A stretch of DNA of 64,000 nucleotides from Theobroma cacao (lineage: Eukaryota > Streptophyta > Magnoliopsida > Malvales > Malvaceae), in NCBI RefSeq assembly GCF_000208745.1, contig NC_030850.1:3967697-4031696 (forward strand), in the 5' to 3' direction. The notes below the pieces were generated by a model, which saw only the letters and a program-made list of their open reading frames with translations, made no database searches and was not told where the DNA came from. Positions 1 to 11,301 of the stretch are shown piece after piece. Each line of letters begins with the position of its first letter. Position 1 is the first letter of the stretch. The position numbers and the translations under genes were made by a program.

Positions 1-423
1 TCTTAAATTTGGGATGATATTTTATCACCGCTGCGGAACAAGAAAAATTAGAGATGTGTAATTGATGAGTTTTTATATCGATTTGGTTTATTATAATTAA
101 ATATTAAATAGATCAAATATTTTTAAAAAATCAACAAAAATATTAAATTTTAAAAAAGATCAAACTAATCAAATATCGAGTTAGTTTAATTTATTTGGTT
201 TTAAATCAAAAGAATCGAATTTTGTCACTTATATATTTTACAAATTATAATATTAAAATTTATAAATTTCATCCATAATTATAAAATATATAAATAATCT
301 AAACCATAAAATATATATATAACATTTGTCCTTTCACTTGTATAATTAAGTCATTTCACATAAACCATCAAATTCATCAAATTAACATTTAAGAGTTTTA
401 AATTTTAAGTTTTAACATTCCTA
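1..423. other. AT-rich intergenic, no gene seen
   Basis: Very AT-rich sequence with many short A and T runs and no open frame of useful length. Nothing recognisable before the foldback element that starts near 424. Confidence 0.6.
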
Positions 424-1418
424 GCATGCTTGGTTCATTAGAAAAAATAGAATGGGAATAGAATAGTCATTCTAAGAGAATAAAATAGAGAAAAAATAAT
501 TATTATATAGATTGGTTCATGAGAATGAAATAGAATAAAAATTGTTATTACTACTTATTCTATTGTTTGGCTAGTAGAAATAATTTTAAGAATGATTAAA
601 GAATAATGGGTAAATGATAAAAATACNTTGTTTGATTGGGTAGAACAATTTTAAGAGTAGTTAAAGAATAATGGGTAAAAAATAAAAATATTTTTTATTT
701 AATTTTAAAAAAAATTTAATTAAAAAATAAAAATACTATGATGAGAAAAAATATTCTTTATTAAAATTAAAAAATTTATTTTGTTAAAAGGTAAAAATAT
801 TTTAAGTAATAAAATCAAATAACTTTTACTATAATTGAATAATATTTTCACCAAAATACAAACATAATTTTATTATAATTTAATAATATTTTATATTAGA
901 AGCTAATTAAACATTTTATTATAATTAAATAATATTTAATATTAAAAATAAAATATATTTTTCATTCAATTAAATAATAATAATATAATAATATTTTTAT
1001 ATTAAACATTTATTATATTCGAATAATAATATTAAATAATATGCTTTTATAATATTTAATATATTAAATAATATTTAAATATTTTCATTCCTTTTTTTTG
1101 AAAATGAAGTAAAAATTTTGTTTCTTTTGTGCTTTAAAAAGAGAAGGAGTGAGGAAGAGAGAGAGAAAAATAAGTTTAGTATTTTTTTATAAAGTAATTT
1201 TTTAAATTGTAAAAGGGTATATTTGTCTAATCAATTTTTTTCTTATTCCCAATAATTTGGAATAGCCATTACCAAGGGGGGCTTTGGTAATGGCTATTCA
1301 GGCTTCTATTTGAATAGCTATTTTGAAAAATAGTCATTTCATTGAACCAAATGTAGTTTTATCTTAAGAACGAGAATAGAGGAGGAATGGTTATTCCATT
1401 CCCCCCAACCAAGCATGC
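424..1418. mobile_element. MITE-like non-autonomous DNA element
   Basis: A perfect 12-bp terminal inverted repeat, GCATGCTTGGTT at 424-435 and its complement at 1407-1418, bounds about 1 kb of AT-rich DNA with no coding capacity. Both subterminal regions carry GAATGG/AATGGAATAG-type motifs. Near the right end is a perfect 16-bp inverted repeat (1260-1275 and 1284-1299) around a G-rich 8-nt loop. Inside, a block ending in AAAGAATAATGGGTAAA is repeated imperfectly around 570-690. I could not fix a clean target-site duplication, so the superfamily (hAT or PIF/Harbinger) is open. A diverged relative lies at about 9735-10998. Confidence 0.6.
1260..1299. repeat. Perfect 16-bp inverted repeat hairpin
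   Basis: GAATAGCCATTACCAA at 1260-1275 pairs perfectly with 1284-1299 across the loop GGGGGGCT. It sits inside the right arm of the MITE-like element and is probably part of its subterminal structure. Confidence 0.85.
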
Positions 1419-3668
1419 CCTCAATGTTCAACATAATAAAGGTAATAAAATTAACATCCACAAAATAAGATTATCTAACACAAAAATAATCAACCATTGT
1501 ATATCATCAACTTAATAATAGAAAAATATATATTTAATTAAAAAAAGTAAAATATATACTTTATATAAATTTTAAAAAATATATAATATTATATATATTA
1601 ATATATATAATATTAGTTTTGTCTTTTAATTGATTCGATCTAAAAATTTTAAAACTAAGAACTGATCAAATAAATTAATTGGACCAATAGACCAATCAAA
1701 TCGAACTATTTTACTTAAATTATATTCAATTTAATTGAGTCATTAGTCCGGTTCAATTTTACCCACTCCTACTTATATATGAGAATCATTTGAGCTATTT
1801 TTGTTAAGTCTAATATGTTTTCGTATGATTGAGATTCTGCCTCCAAGTGTACTTGATTGAATGAGGGATGTGAAAGCATCAAAGTACATTTGAGTGGCAA
1901 AATAGCATGGCAGTTGCAAACACAAATAAGAGAACAAGACTGCAATTTAATGAGAAATTATTAAAAGAATACTCTAACATGAAAACTACATGACATATAT
2001 AAACCAGTTGCATAAAGAATAAATTTTAGAGTTAACTTGAGACATTTAATGCCAACTTGAAGTTAAATCTATGGTTGATATTTGGCAAGAACAAGATACA
2101 TATAATGCAACGGATGATTGCAGATTATTGTAAAGAAATACAAGAGTATTATTATAAGCATATGATTAATTTTGAGACACTGAAATGGAAACCAGCTTAT
2201 TCATGATAGCAACTTAAAGATAGTATAAGATTTCAATCACTTTGTCCAATCAAAAACCCAAGTAATTTGACTATGATTCCCATGAGTGATACAATTTTCT
2301 TCTCCTTACCTAAAAGAATTTTAATTGTCCCCTAACCGATTGATTTTAATAATAACCCACCATACATAAAGACCCAGAAATGGTCGCCCCAGAACAAGAC
2401 ACATCTTTTATTCATTGCATCATTTCTGAAAGTAATATAAATGTGGGGAATCAGCTTTAGCAATTGAAAAAGACAGAAATTCATCTCAATTTTTCTTCCC
2501 CTATGCCTGGATTTTATGATTCCAGAGGACCCACAATTCTGTTCTTATAATGCTTCAAGACAAATGGCCATGGGCTTCTGGAATTGTAGGAAGATGGCCA
2601 TATGGCATGGATTTTACTGTTAAGGAGGAGTGATATACATTTGGGTCCATGAATTTAATATGGTGTAAAACATTGGAATCCAAGGCTTGCCTTGTTCATA
2701 CTTAGGTAGGATCAATTTATTTCTTTGTTTACTTTTGGTATCCTAAATATGCTTTTGTTAACCTGCCCATATTACTAAACTTAAATATTTGATTAGGCGG
2801 GCAATAAATATAATCCCCTTGGTATGGGGTTCTTCTCATTGAGGTTGGAAGGATTTGTTTAATTACTTTATGTATCCACTAATTATCAATTATATTTGGA
2901 ATTTTGGATTCTTGTTCTTGATTAGTATGTTTAAAGAGTTCAAACTTTTTCTTCCTTATTTTATTAACTAATAACCTAAACTTTAACTTTTTAACCAATA
3001 AAGTGCACAAAGAGAACGAAGCATTTAAAACATAATAATTGGATATAAAATTCGAACTAATTTTTTTTTACGGGTTAAGATAAGAAACAAAAAGATAAAT
3101 AAAATAAAATACAAAGTTGAGGCCGGCTGGTAGGTCCATTTCATAACCCATATAAAAATAGGTAACGCCACCTTTTTTTATTTTTTGTCTAACGTTTTAA
3201 ATGGATTCAACCAAGGTTGAGCCTGATCTTGGTGGTAAGTAAAAAGAGAAGAGAAATGATGACATTGTACAGCTGACACCACTAAATCAAAAAATATTTA
3301 TTTATTATATTATTTATTTAAACTTTTATATATTTAATAATATTAATGAATTCACTTTTTTTTTTAATTTTATAAAGAATGGAGTTAAAAAGTAATTTTT
3401 ATTGAAAAATTTATATATTAATAATATTTAAATGATTTTTTAAAAAATATTATTTAAATATTATCAAAAAATAATTTATATATTAATATTTAAATACTAA
3501 ATGGAAAAATAAAAAAAATTTCTTTCTATAATTTAAGATTTTATTAAAAATATCAAAATCTAAACTACTCTTCTTTGTCAAAAATTTAAATCTCAACAAT
3601 TCATTTTCTTCTTTCAGCGAAGAAAAATTGATTCGTATGACTTAATTGTATCTTTTTTATTTTTCAAA
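1419..3668. other. Intergenic, no gene seen
   Basis: AT-rich non-coding DNA. The part between about 1900 and 2900 is less extreme in composition but has no sustained open frame on either strand. I recognise no RNA gene or element here. Confidence 0.5.
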
Positions 3669-4002
3669 ATGGATTTAGTGGCATTTGAAAATCAACTTGA
3701 AAACTATATTGTAAACTTGCATTTGGATGAAGAATTTGTTGAATTCAATGGAATTGGAAGATGGTTGAGACAAATATTGGTTTATTTGCGGGTAAAACTT
3801 GCATTGATCTTATCAGTTGCAACAATGTCAATTGAAAGAGCTTTTTCAGTAATAAAATTTATAAAGCACAAGCTAGTAATCAAATGAGTGATGAGTGGAT
3901 GAATAATTGCTTGGTGACATAAATTAAAAATGATGTATTTGATAGTGTTTCTACTCATGTTATCATGCAACATTTTCAAAATATAAAAAATTATCGTAGA
4001 TA
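3669..4002 (+). pseudogene. hAT transposase C-terminal (dimerisation) relic
   Basis: The translation reads like the end of a plant hAT transposase: a segment close to SVATMSIERAFSVIKFIKHKL, the conserved Ser/Glu-Arg-x-Phe-Ser core of the hAT C-terminal dimerisation domain. It stops at 3887. The next conserved part (SDEWMNNCLV, then KNDVFDSV) continues in another frame and carries a further stop, so at least one frameshift and one nonsense change are present. Only the last ~100 codons remain; no upstream transposase or terminal inverted repeats are recognisable. A dead fragment of a TTF/ZMYM1-like hAT element is the best reading. Confidence 0.7.
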
Positions 4003-4549
4003 ATTATAGTTTTTTTAGATATTTTTATTTTGAAGTATTAAATGAATGTGCTGAATTTATATTTTTTAATTTAATATTAACATTTTTAATCTATAAAATT
4101 TAACATATTTATTTTTTAATTATTATTATTATTATTTAAATTATGACACCATTCAAAAATTCTTGATTTCGCCTTTGTGCCTTGAGATTTTTTTTTTAAA
4201 AGCTACTAAAACTCTAGTTTGTTAACACTGTGAGTGAAAACATTTTCTTTCTTTCCAATTTTCTATACAAAGCCATTGTACAATACAACACCATTTTTTT
4301 TCTTTATAAGAACCTTCATATAAAATGCTCATTTTAACTTTTTTTTTTCTCTAATTTGTTTACCCTTTGTTGCAGTTTTTCATTTATTTGAGAATATTTT
4401 TGCTAAATCTATCCTTATATCTATAGCTTTTACAACCTCTATACTCTTTATGCTGAGCATTGCCACAAGCATCATTATTAATATTACAATTAATTCTTAA
4501 TTCCTTAGCTACAATTTAATTATTTGATCTATTACTATTAATATTATAA
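4003..4549. other. AT-rich spacer between transposon relics
   Basis: Poly-T-rich sequence with no open frame. A short motif near 4487-4512 (ATTAATTCTTAATTCCTTAGC) recurs in similar form near 9197-9218, which suggests a shared degraded repeat. Confidence 0.4.
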
Positions 4550-5955
4550 TTATGAAGTAACTAAGGGATATAGGTTGTATGATATTAATTTGAGTAAGGT
4601 AATCATCAGTAGAGATGTAATCTTTGATGAAGGACAATTTTAGAATTGGGAAAAAGGAGTTATCAGGGGTACTGCTAGTGATAATACTGAACTGGTATGT
4701 GATAGTGATGATGAACCTATGCATATTGAAGATGAAAGATTGGCTGTTAGGGATACTAGGACATTGCAAGACATTTACAGTAGAAGCAATTTAGCTTTAA
4801 TTGAGCCTCTAAATTTTTCTAAAGCTAAGTCAGATGACCATTGAAAAGCAGCAATGGATGCAGAAATGCATATGATTGAGAAAAATAACACTTGGATTAT
4901 TGTTGACAAACCTGCAGATCAACATGTGATTGGTGTTAAATGGGCTTTTAAAACAAAATTGAATCCAGATGAGTCTATAAATAAATATAAGGCCAGGCTA
5001 ATTGTAAAGGGGTTATGCACAAGTGTATGAGGATTTTGAGACTTTTGCCCCTGTAGCTAGGCATGACACAATAAGATTACTTACTGCATTGTCAGCTAAG
5101 GAAGGTTGGAAAATTTTTCACTTAGATATAAAGTCTGCTTTTTTGAATGGTGTGTTATTTAAGGATATTTACATAGAGCAGCCTGAAGAGTATGTGAAGA
5201 AAAGTAATGAAAACGAAGTTTGCAAGCTGAGAAATGCACTTTATGGTTTGAAATAAACTCTTAAAGCCTGGTATGAGAGGATAGATGAACATTTTAAGAA
5301 CCGAGGCTTTGTTAGAAGTGTGAATGAGCATACTTTATATGTCAAGAAGTCAAATGAGGTGATTATGTTGATTGTTGCCCTTTATGTTGATGACATGTTG
5401 ATAATAGGGCCAGACAAAGCTTATTTGGAAGATTTCAAGACACAAATGAGGAGTGTTTTTGAAATGATAGACTTGGGACTAATGTCTTATTTTCTAGGCA
5501 TGGAGGTGTTGCAATTGCCTAGTCAAATAATCCTACATCAATCAAAGTATGCCAAGGACATGTTGAAGAAATTCAATATGGACTCATGTAAAGCTGTAGA
5601 TCTACCATTCAATATTCGAAACCAGTTAAGCAAGGAGGATGAATCAGGGAAAGTTGATGGAATGTTGTATAGAAGCATGGTAGGCTCTCTGTTACACTTG
5701 TCAGCTACTAGACTTGATATTATGTTTCCTACAAATCTGCTTTCCAGGTTCATGCAAAATATATCTGTTTGTCACTTACTGCTGTAAAAAGGGTTCTCAA
5801 GTGCATTAAAGATACTGTGGAATTTGGCTTACATTACATGAAAGATGAAAACAGTGAGTTAATAGGCTATAGTGATAGTGATTGGGCAGGGATGAAAGCA
5901 CCAATTTTCACTCGAGCATTGAAACATCTATCTAGCTCAATGAATAACCTTTCAT
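4550..5955 (+). pseudogene. Ty1/copia pol relic (RT and RNase H)
   Basis: A degraded copia-type polyprotein segment reads rightwards. Conserved reverse transcriptase blocks are visible in order: a KWAFKTK-like block near 4940, FAPVARHDTIR and LDIKSAFLNG (5040-5150), LRNALYGLK (5230), the catalytic YVDDM near 5386, YFLGMEV near 5490, and the start of RNase H (YSDSDWAG) near 5870-5890. Internal stops near 4843 and 5254 and frameshifts near 5010 and 5785 break the frame. RNase H is cut off just after its first motif, where sequence of the opposite polarity begins. The integrase core and a right-hand LTR are not present. It is non-functional. Confidence 0.85.
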
Positions 5956-5956
5956 T

Positions 5957-6981
5957 TTAAGTGATATGATTTGAGCATCCACTATTTATGAGCCACACAT
6001 TCTTGGTTAAAAAAGTGTCATCTATCCTGGCCATGAATAACATTTCTTCATTCTCAATTACTAGCTCAACTACAGCTGCACTCTCCTCAGTAACCACAAA
6101 CTTCTTTGATTTACAAACCTTTTTCACATGTCCCATTTGACCACAAGACCTACACTTTACATTAGGTCGATACCAACAATAATTGCTTGTGTGATTTTTC
6201 TTTTTACAATGGGGACAATGGGGACAAGGTGGATATCTGTCACCTTTACCTTGCTTGCTAGTTCTAGATTTATTTCCTTTACTATCAGATTTCTTTTGAT
6301 TCCCACTTTTAACTTTCAAACCCTTAGTTTTGGCTATTAATGCATTTTCTACAAACTCTTCACTCTTGATAACTCGTCTTTGTTCGTGAGCTATTAAGGC
6401 ATTTACTAACTCGGTAATAGTGATTCTTGACAAGTCTTTAGCATCTTCCAAAGAAGAAATCTTGGCTTCGAATTTCTCTGAAAGACTAAATAAAATTTTA
6501 TTAACCACTTTTCTTTCATTCGAATCTTCTCCCAACAACCTCAGCTAGTGTACAATTTTCATAACCTTGTCAATATACTCCTTAACACTCTCATCATCTT
6601 TCATTTTTAACACCTCATATTCTCTCAAAAAATTCAATACATGAATTTGCATAGTTCGTTCACTGCCCTTAAATTTTTTCCTAAGTTTATCCCAAACCTC
6701 TTTAGGATTATCAGAAGTCATTATTCTTGTAAAATTTGAATCAGAAACAGCAGAGTGTAAACAAAAAGTGCTTTGTACCTCTTTGCTACATCTTCACTAT
6801 ACTAATAAATTTGAGCCAAGGTTAGGTTTGCGTGTCCCTAAACCGATGGATCTCCCCAAATTTCAATCACTTCCCACAAATCAAATGCTCTGAGAAATGC
6901 TTTCATCTTGACTATCCAAATCGGGTAATTTTCTCCGAAAAAGATCGGTGGTGCCGACGCATTGTAACTAGATGAAGCCAT
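5957..6981 (-). pseudogene. Ty1/copia gag and protease-start relic
   Basis: Read leftwards from an ATG at 6981, the frame starts MASSSYNASAPPIFFGENY, typical of copia gag N-termini, followed by a stop near 6840 and frameshifts. The part between 6538 and 5957 is open. It has a gag-like helical region, a basic low-complexity linker, a CCHC zinc knuckle (C-x2-C-x4-H-x4-C, CRSCGQMGHVKKVC) near 6110-6150, and the beginning of the aspartic protease (SGCSNHIT). The residue before SGCSNH is Asn where copia proteases have the catalytic Asp. The coding sequence is lost at about 5957, where the oppositely oriented pol fragment abuts. Confidence 0.85.
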
Positions 6982-7051
6982 GACTCAATCAATACAAACA
7001 AAAACAATAAACAACAGAAGAAAAACAGAGTCTTGAGGTCCCTTAAAAACT

Positions 7052-7068
7052 AAAATGTTCTGATACCA
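7052..7068 (-). other. Retrotransposon primer binding site
   Basis: On the minus strand the sequence TGGTATCAGAACATTTT starts at 7068. Its first 11 bases match the complement of the 3' end of initiator tRNA-Met, the usual copia primer. It sits a few bases inside the LTR edge at 7072 and upstream of the gag ATG at 6981. Confidence 0.75.
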
Positions 7069-7071
7069 TTT

Positions 7072-7314
7072 TGTTGAAAAACTCAAGAAAAACAGAGAGA
7101 AAAACTAAATAAAGAAGATGAAATAAGTGGAAAACTAACTCACATGCTTTATTTCCAACTATGTTAAAGCTTTTATATTGGATTACAACTAAAACAACCG
7201 AACCTTATAAAGATCGATCTTTGTAAATAAACTTGAAACAGATTTTTAACAAGATTCACAACTACCAATTACAACAGATTCTAGAAGCAGTAAAACATTA
7301 TTAATAAAACAACA
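7072..7314 (-). mobile_element. Copia 5' LTR (about 243 bp)
   Basis: The interval begins TGTTG at 7072 and ends CAACA at 7314, the TG...CA ends expected of an LTR, and lies directly next to the primer binding site. Read on the minus strand it contains a TATA-like AATATAAAAGC and a polyadenylation-like AATAAAG further on, followed by a T- and CT-rich tail. The far edge was set from the terminal motif alone, because no second LTR exists in the window to compare with. Confidence 0.6.
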
Positions 7315-7541
7315 TGAGAACTTGAGTTTCAGCTAATATACTTAAACGACTCATGAACAATCGTTTAATTAACACTGATAATATCAAAATGATACAAATA
7401 TTTACGTTTTACTACCAACCAACACAGCTACAATTTAATAAAGTTTTTAACACTTCTGTCAGCCCAGGTTTCAAGCACTTTTCAACACACCGAAGGACTC
7501 AACCTATAATTTATGTATATAAACATAAATATCCTAAATCA

Positions 7542-7604
7542 AGGATTATCGTGCAAATAATGTGCAACAATATTATTTTTAGGATTATCGTACAAATAAT
7601 GTGC
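7542..7604. repeat. Two direct copies of a 24-bp motif
   Basis: AGGATTATCGTRCAAATAATGTGC occurs at 7542-7565 and again at 7581-7604, with one difference. No function is evident. Confidence 0.7.
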
Positions 7605-7619
7605 TTTTAGGATATTAGT

Positions 7620-8940
7620 GCAATAAGCTCAATATGAATAGTTTCAAGATGGGTGAATTGAAATATTTTTATATATTTGAACATTCTTTCTGAATTTTGA
7701 AAAAATATAATTCTCTTTAAGTTAAATCTCCAATTTGAAAATAAACAAAATAATTGATTTCTTGTGAAGTAAAAGAAGTAGGTAAACGTAAATGAAATTT
7801 AAAAGAGTAAGAGATGAAGGAAAAATCAATACAATAATTTTTATAAAGGTTTGGTCTTTTTGCCTACGTCCTCTCTTTTAAATTCAGGAGTTTAAAATCC
7901 ACTATTAAAATGAAATTTAATACAATACTTTTTTATGGTTAAAGTATAATCACTTTACCTTTTATCTTGGTTAAGGTATAATGCTCAATTTTCACCTTTC
8001 CAATTGGTTAAGGTATAACCATTTTAAGTGAATACAATAAAATATGAAAGTGCAGTTGAGATGCCTCTACAAAGTTGAATAGTAAATTAAGTACAATGTT
8101 TGGTGAGAAAGAACATAAGTAAAAATGGCTTTATAAGTGGTACAATGGAAGACTTAAATTCAAGAGGAGAAGTACAAGAGCATTGAATGGTTTGAGATGA
8201 AGTTTTTCTTGGAGTTGTGTTTCAATGTCTTCTAACCTTCATAAATGTTGAGCGACCTTGTTTTTATAGTTGCTAAAGCTTCAAAAGTAGTTGCGAGTAC
8301 ATTAAATGTGAAAATAGTCATTCTTCTTTTCATTTAAAGTTCCAACAGTCATATTGTATCGATATATATTTGAATGTATCAATACATTCCTCTTTTATTT
8401 TTGAACTCCTGCTATGATGTATCGATACATTTTGCCATATATTGATACTTTTTAACTTTTCTACAAAGTTTGTTTATTCTGTTGAAAATGTATCGATACT
8501 TTTGCTAATGTATCGATACTCTTGACATAACAAGCATTCTATTGAAAATGTATAAAGTATCGATACATTAGTATTGATCCACTTGAGAAATGTATCGATA
8601 CTTTTGAAGCATTAAGCATTCTATTGCATTTTTATCAATACATGTAAGAATGTATCAATAGATTGAGTTTGACTTTTTAAAATTTGACTTTTATTAAGAA
8701 CATGTATCGATTGATTTTAAAATCTATCGATATTCGTCCAAATGTATTTATATATGAAGCACATGCATCGATAGATTTGTATCAGAATATATTTTTCAAA
8801 GTCTTTTTTATTGTATTTCTTTTCAAACTTATTTGAAAGTGTTAAGAAATGTTTAAACTTGATATTTCAAGATTTAAATAAATTTTGATCATTTTCTTTT
8901 GTCATTTCAAAACACGAGATCAATTTGAAAACTATAAAGC
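7620..8940. mobile_element. Probable Sirevirus-type LTR remnant
   Basis: Two landmarks resemble plant Sirevirus (copia SIRE/Maximus) LTR ends: a GATGGGTGAATTGAA segment near 7650 and a TTTGTCATTTCAAAACACGAGATCAATT segment near 8897-8924. A CCTACGTCC segment near 7863 also fits such LTRs. Between them is a dense cluster of TGTATCGATACA palindromes; multiple short palindromes are a known feature of Sirevirus LTRs. There is no internal coding region, so this would be a solo or fragmentary LTR. The family assignment is inferred from remembered landmarks, not from an alignment. Confidence 0.4.
8355..8785. repeat. Cluster of TGTATCGATACA-type palindromes
   Basis: At least ten perfect or near-perfect copies of the palindrome TGTATCGATACA occur within about 430 bp (for example at 8418, 8489, 8509, 8583, 8704 and 8766), usually separated by 15-60 bp. 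Some have ATTGAT for ATCGAT. The spacing is irregular, so this is not a simple tandem satellite. Confidence 0.85.
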
Positions 8941-9734
8941 TAATACAGGATTATCCTGAACATCCTATTTAAACAAAATTGTTAATAACTAAAGAATATT
9001 ATATTATAAATACTCTAAATTTATACCATATTTAACAGGAAGAAATTAAGTCATTACTTTTGTTAAAATCTTAGTGAACATTATTACTTTTGTTTTTGTA
9101 TATTGAAATAGGATTGGTTTTTTACCAAATTGATAAGTGCATTGTTTTTGTGCAAGAAACTCCTAATAACAATAGGACTTGTGCTGCTTTACTTAGATTA
9201 ATTCTTAATTCCTTGGCCACAACATTAAAATATTTTAAGAAATTTTAAACACAAAGGGTTTTATTTGTATTAGCAAGTCAAGAATTGATGGATCATGGAA
9301 AAAAGGAATTTAAAAAAAATTCAAGAATTGATAAAATTTTTTTTGTACGATTTGGATTCCACATGTCCAAATAAGGGACACAAGGGTATTATTTGTATTA
9401 GCAAGTCAAGAATTGATGGATTTATGTGTTTAAAATTCTTCCATGTCTTTGATATGAGGAAGATCATTGACGGTTATAACGAAAATCCACTTTTTACATC
9501 TGAGAATCTCTGGCGACAAACTTGCAGCTAAGCCTTTGATTTTTGTGTGTGATTATCAATAGGTTTTCATTTCTTTGTGTGTTGTTAGGCTTTAATTTTT
9601 TTTTTTCTGGGCTCAAAAGCCTTTGATTTCTTTGTGTGGGTCTAGAAAGCAATGGAAGATTGATTTCTTTTTATGGGTCCTGAAAGTGATGAAAGATTGC
9701 AGCATTCGGTTTTTTTCAGGGAAAGGAGAGTTGG
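8941..9734. other. Intergenic with a short direct repeat
   Basis: No credible gene. A roughly 37-bp sequence containing TTTGTATTAGCAAGTCAAG occurs twice, near 9258-9294 and 9387-9421. A second phrase, CCTTTGATTTCTTTGTGTG, is partly repeated between 9530 and 9640. The short open frame across 9295-9531 is probably chance within this repeat. Confidence 0.5.
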
Positions 9735-10998
9735 GCCCGTTTGGACATTTCTTACAAGTATTTACTTTTTTTATTTAGAAAAATTTTAAAGATGTGTTTG
9801 ACTTGTAAGAAGGAAAAAAGTAAAAATAAAATAATTATTTGGTAGGAGAAAATAAATAATTATTATATAATTTGATTGATAAGAATGGAATAGGGAATTT
9901 TTTTTGTTCAATAAGAATAAGGCAGTAAAAATTGTTATTATATAATTTGATTGACAAAATAAGATAATAATTATTATAAATTATTTTGATGTTTGATTTA
10001 CTGAAATAATTTTAGGAATAATTAAAAAATAAGTGATAAATGATAAAATATTTTTTATTATAATATTTAATTTTAAATTAAAATATTTATTATTTTAATA
10101 ATTTATTAAAATATTAGTAAATTGTTATTTAAATTTTAATATGATTATTTATTATATATTTTATTTTAAAACATTAATAATTTATAATTAAAATATTAAT
10201 GTCGTTATTTTATTTTATTCTTTATTTTTAAAATATTAACATATTAATTTTAATTTAATTTTTAAATTTAAAATATTAACTTTTTATAATTTAGAATTAA
10301 AACTCAAGATTTTTTAATTTAAATTTATTTTATTTTCCCTTCTCTCGTTGACGGGTCATCGGAGATGTAGCCAACCGGCGTAAGGGAGCACTAAATTGAC
10401 ACTATCTGCAGTCGAATCTGGTCGTGGATTGCCAATTTGGATCGCGTGAATCTGGTTAGGGAGCATTAGATTTGGCATTTTTGCAGCCGGATTTGATCGA
10501 GAACACCAAATCTGACGCTTCTGTAGCCAAATGCAACGGAGGTGTTGGATTCAACGCTTTCACGGCTCGATTTGGTCGGGGAGCACCAAATCGGCACCAC
10601 CCACGACCAAATCCAGCCATGAAGATATCGGTTTTGCCCGCCACCGCCTCTGCTGTTGCCCTTTGCTATCCTCTGCGGTGGAAGAAATTTAGTGAGAGGA
10701 GAGAGGCAGATATGCAAAGAGAGAAAGAAATTGGAAGAAATGAATAAATTATAGTTATTATAGTATGATAATTTTTAAAATTGATAGAAGTCATTTACAT
10801 CTATTAACATTTTCAACTTATTTTTAACTTTCAGGAATTTACTTTTTTTTTTTTTAAATTCAGCAAGAATTACCATTACTAAAGAGGTCGGCAATGACTA
10901 TTCCCCTTTTCCTTGAATCATTCTTTTCAACAAAATAACGTTTTAAAGAAAAAAGTACGAATAAGAGAATGATTATTCTATTCTCGAGCCAAACATGC
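9735..10998. mobile_element. Second MITE-like element with GC-rich core
   Basis: The ends form an imperfect inverted repeat (GCCCGTTTGG at 9735-9744 against CCAAACATGC at 10989-10998, 8 of 10 matching). The right arm (AATTACCATTACTAAAG..., GAATGATTATTCTATTCTCG) resembles the right arm of the element at 424-1418. Most of it is AT-rich, but 10330-10740 is an unusually GC-rich island with imperfect repeats of a phrase like GGGAGCACCAAATCGG, which may be captured or separately inserted DNA. Confidence 0.45.
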
Positions 10999-11301
10999 TA
11001 CAAATGTTGTTTGATAAATTACAAGAGGACAATCTGTGATAAATTTAATCAGTAAGACTTATATAGTATAACATTAGATGTGGGTCTTTGCCCTGGTTAA
11101 ACCCTGCTATCCTACAAAATTTTGGGCAAACCTCTCTTAAATGTCGACAAAACAAAATTGTTGAAGCCCAATTGAGCAGAATCCATCCATCATCAACTAT
11201 ACTTGTCAAACAATTATCTATCACCAGTTATTATATTGAGGCAGATCCTTGGGGCCAGTTCCTACTGCAGTATCCATCTTGTAAGCAACCTGATCTTTTG
11301 T

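Noticed and set aside
10456..10747. Overlapping open frames on both strands in the GC-rich block
   Set aside because: They follow from higher GC content and internal repeats in a MITE-like element; no protein family recognised.
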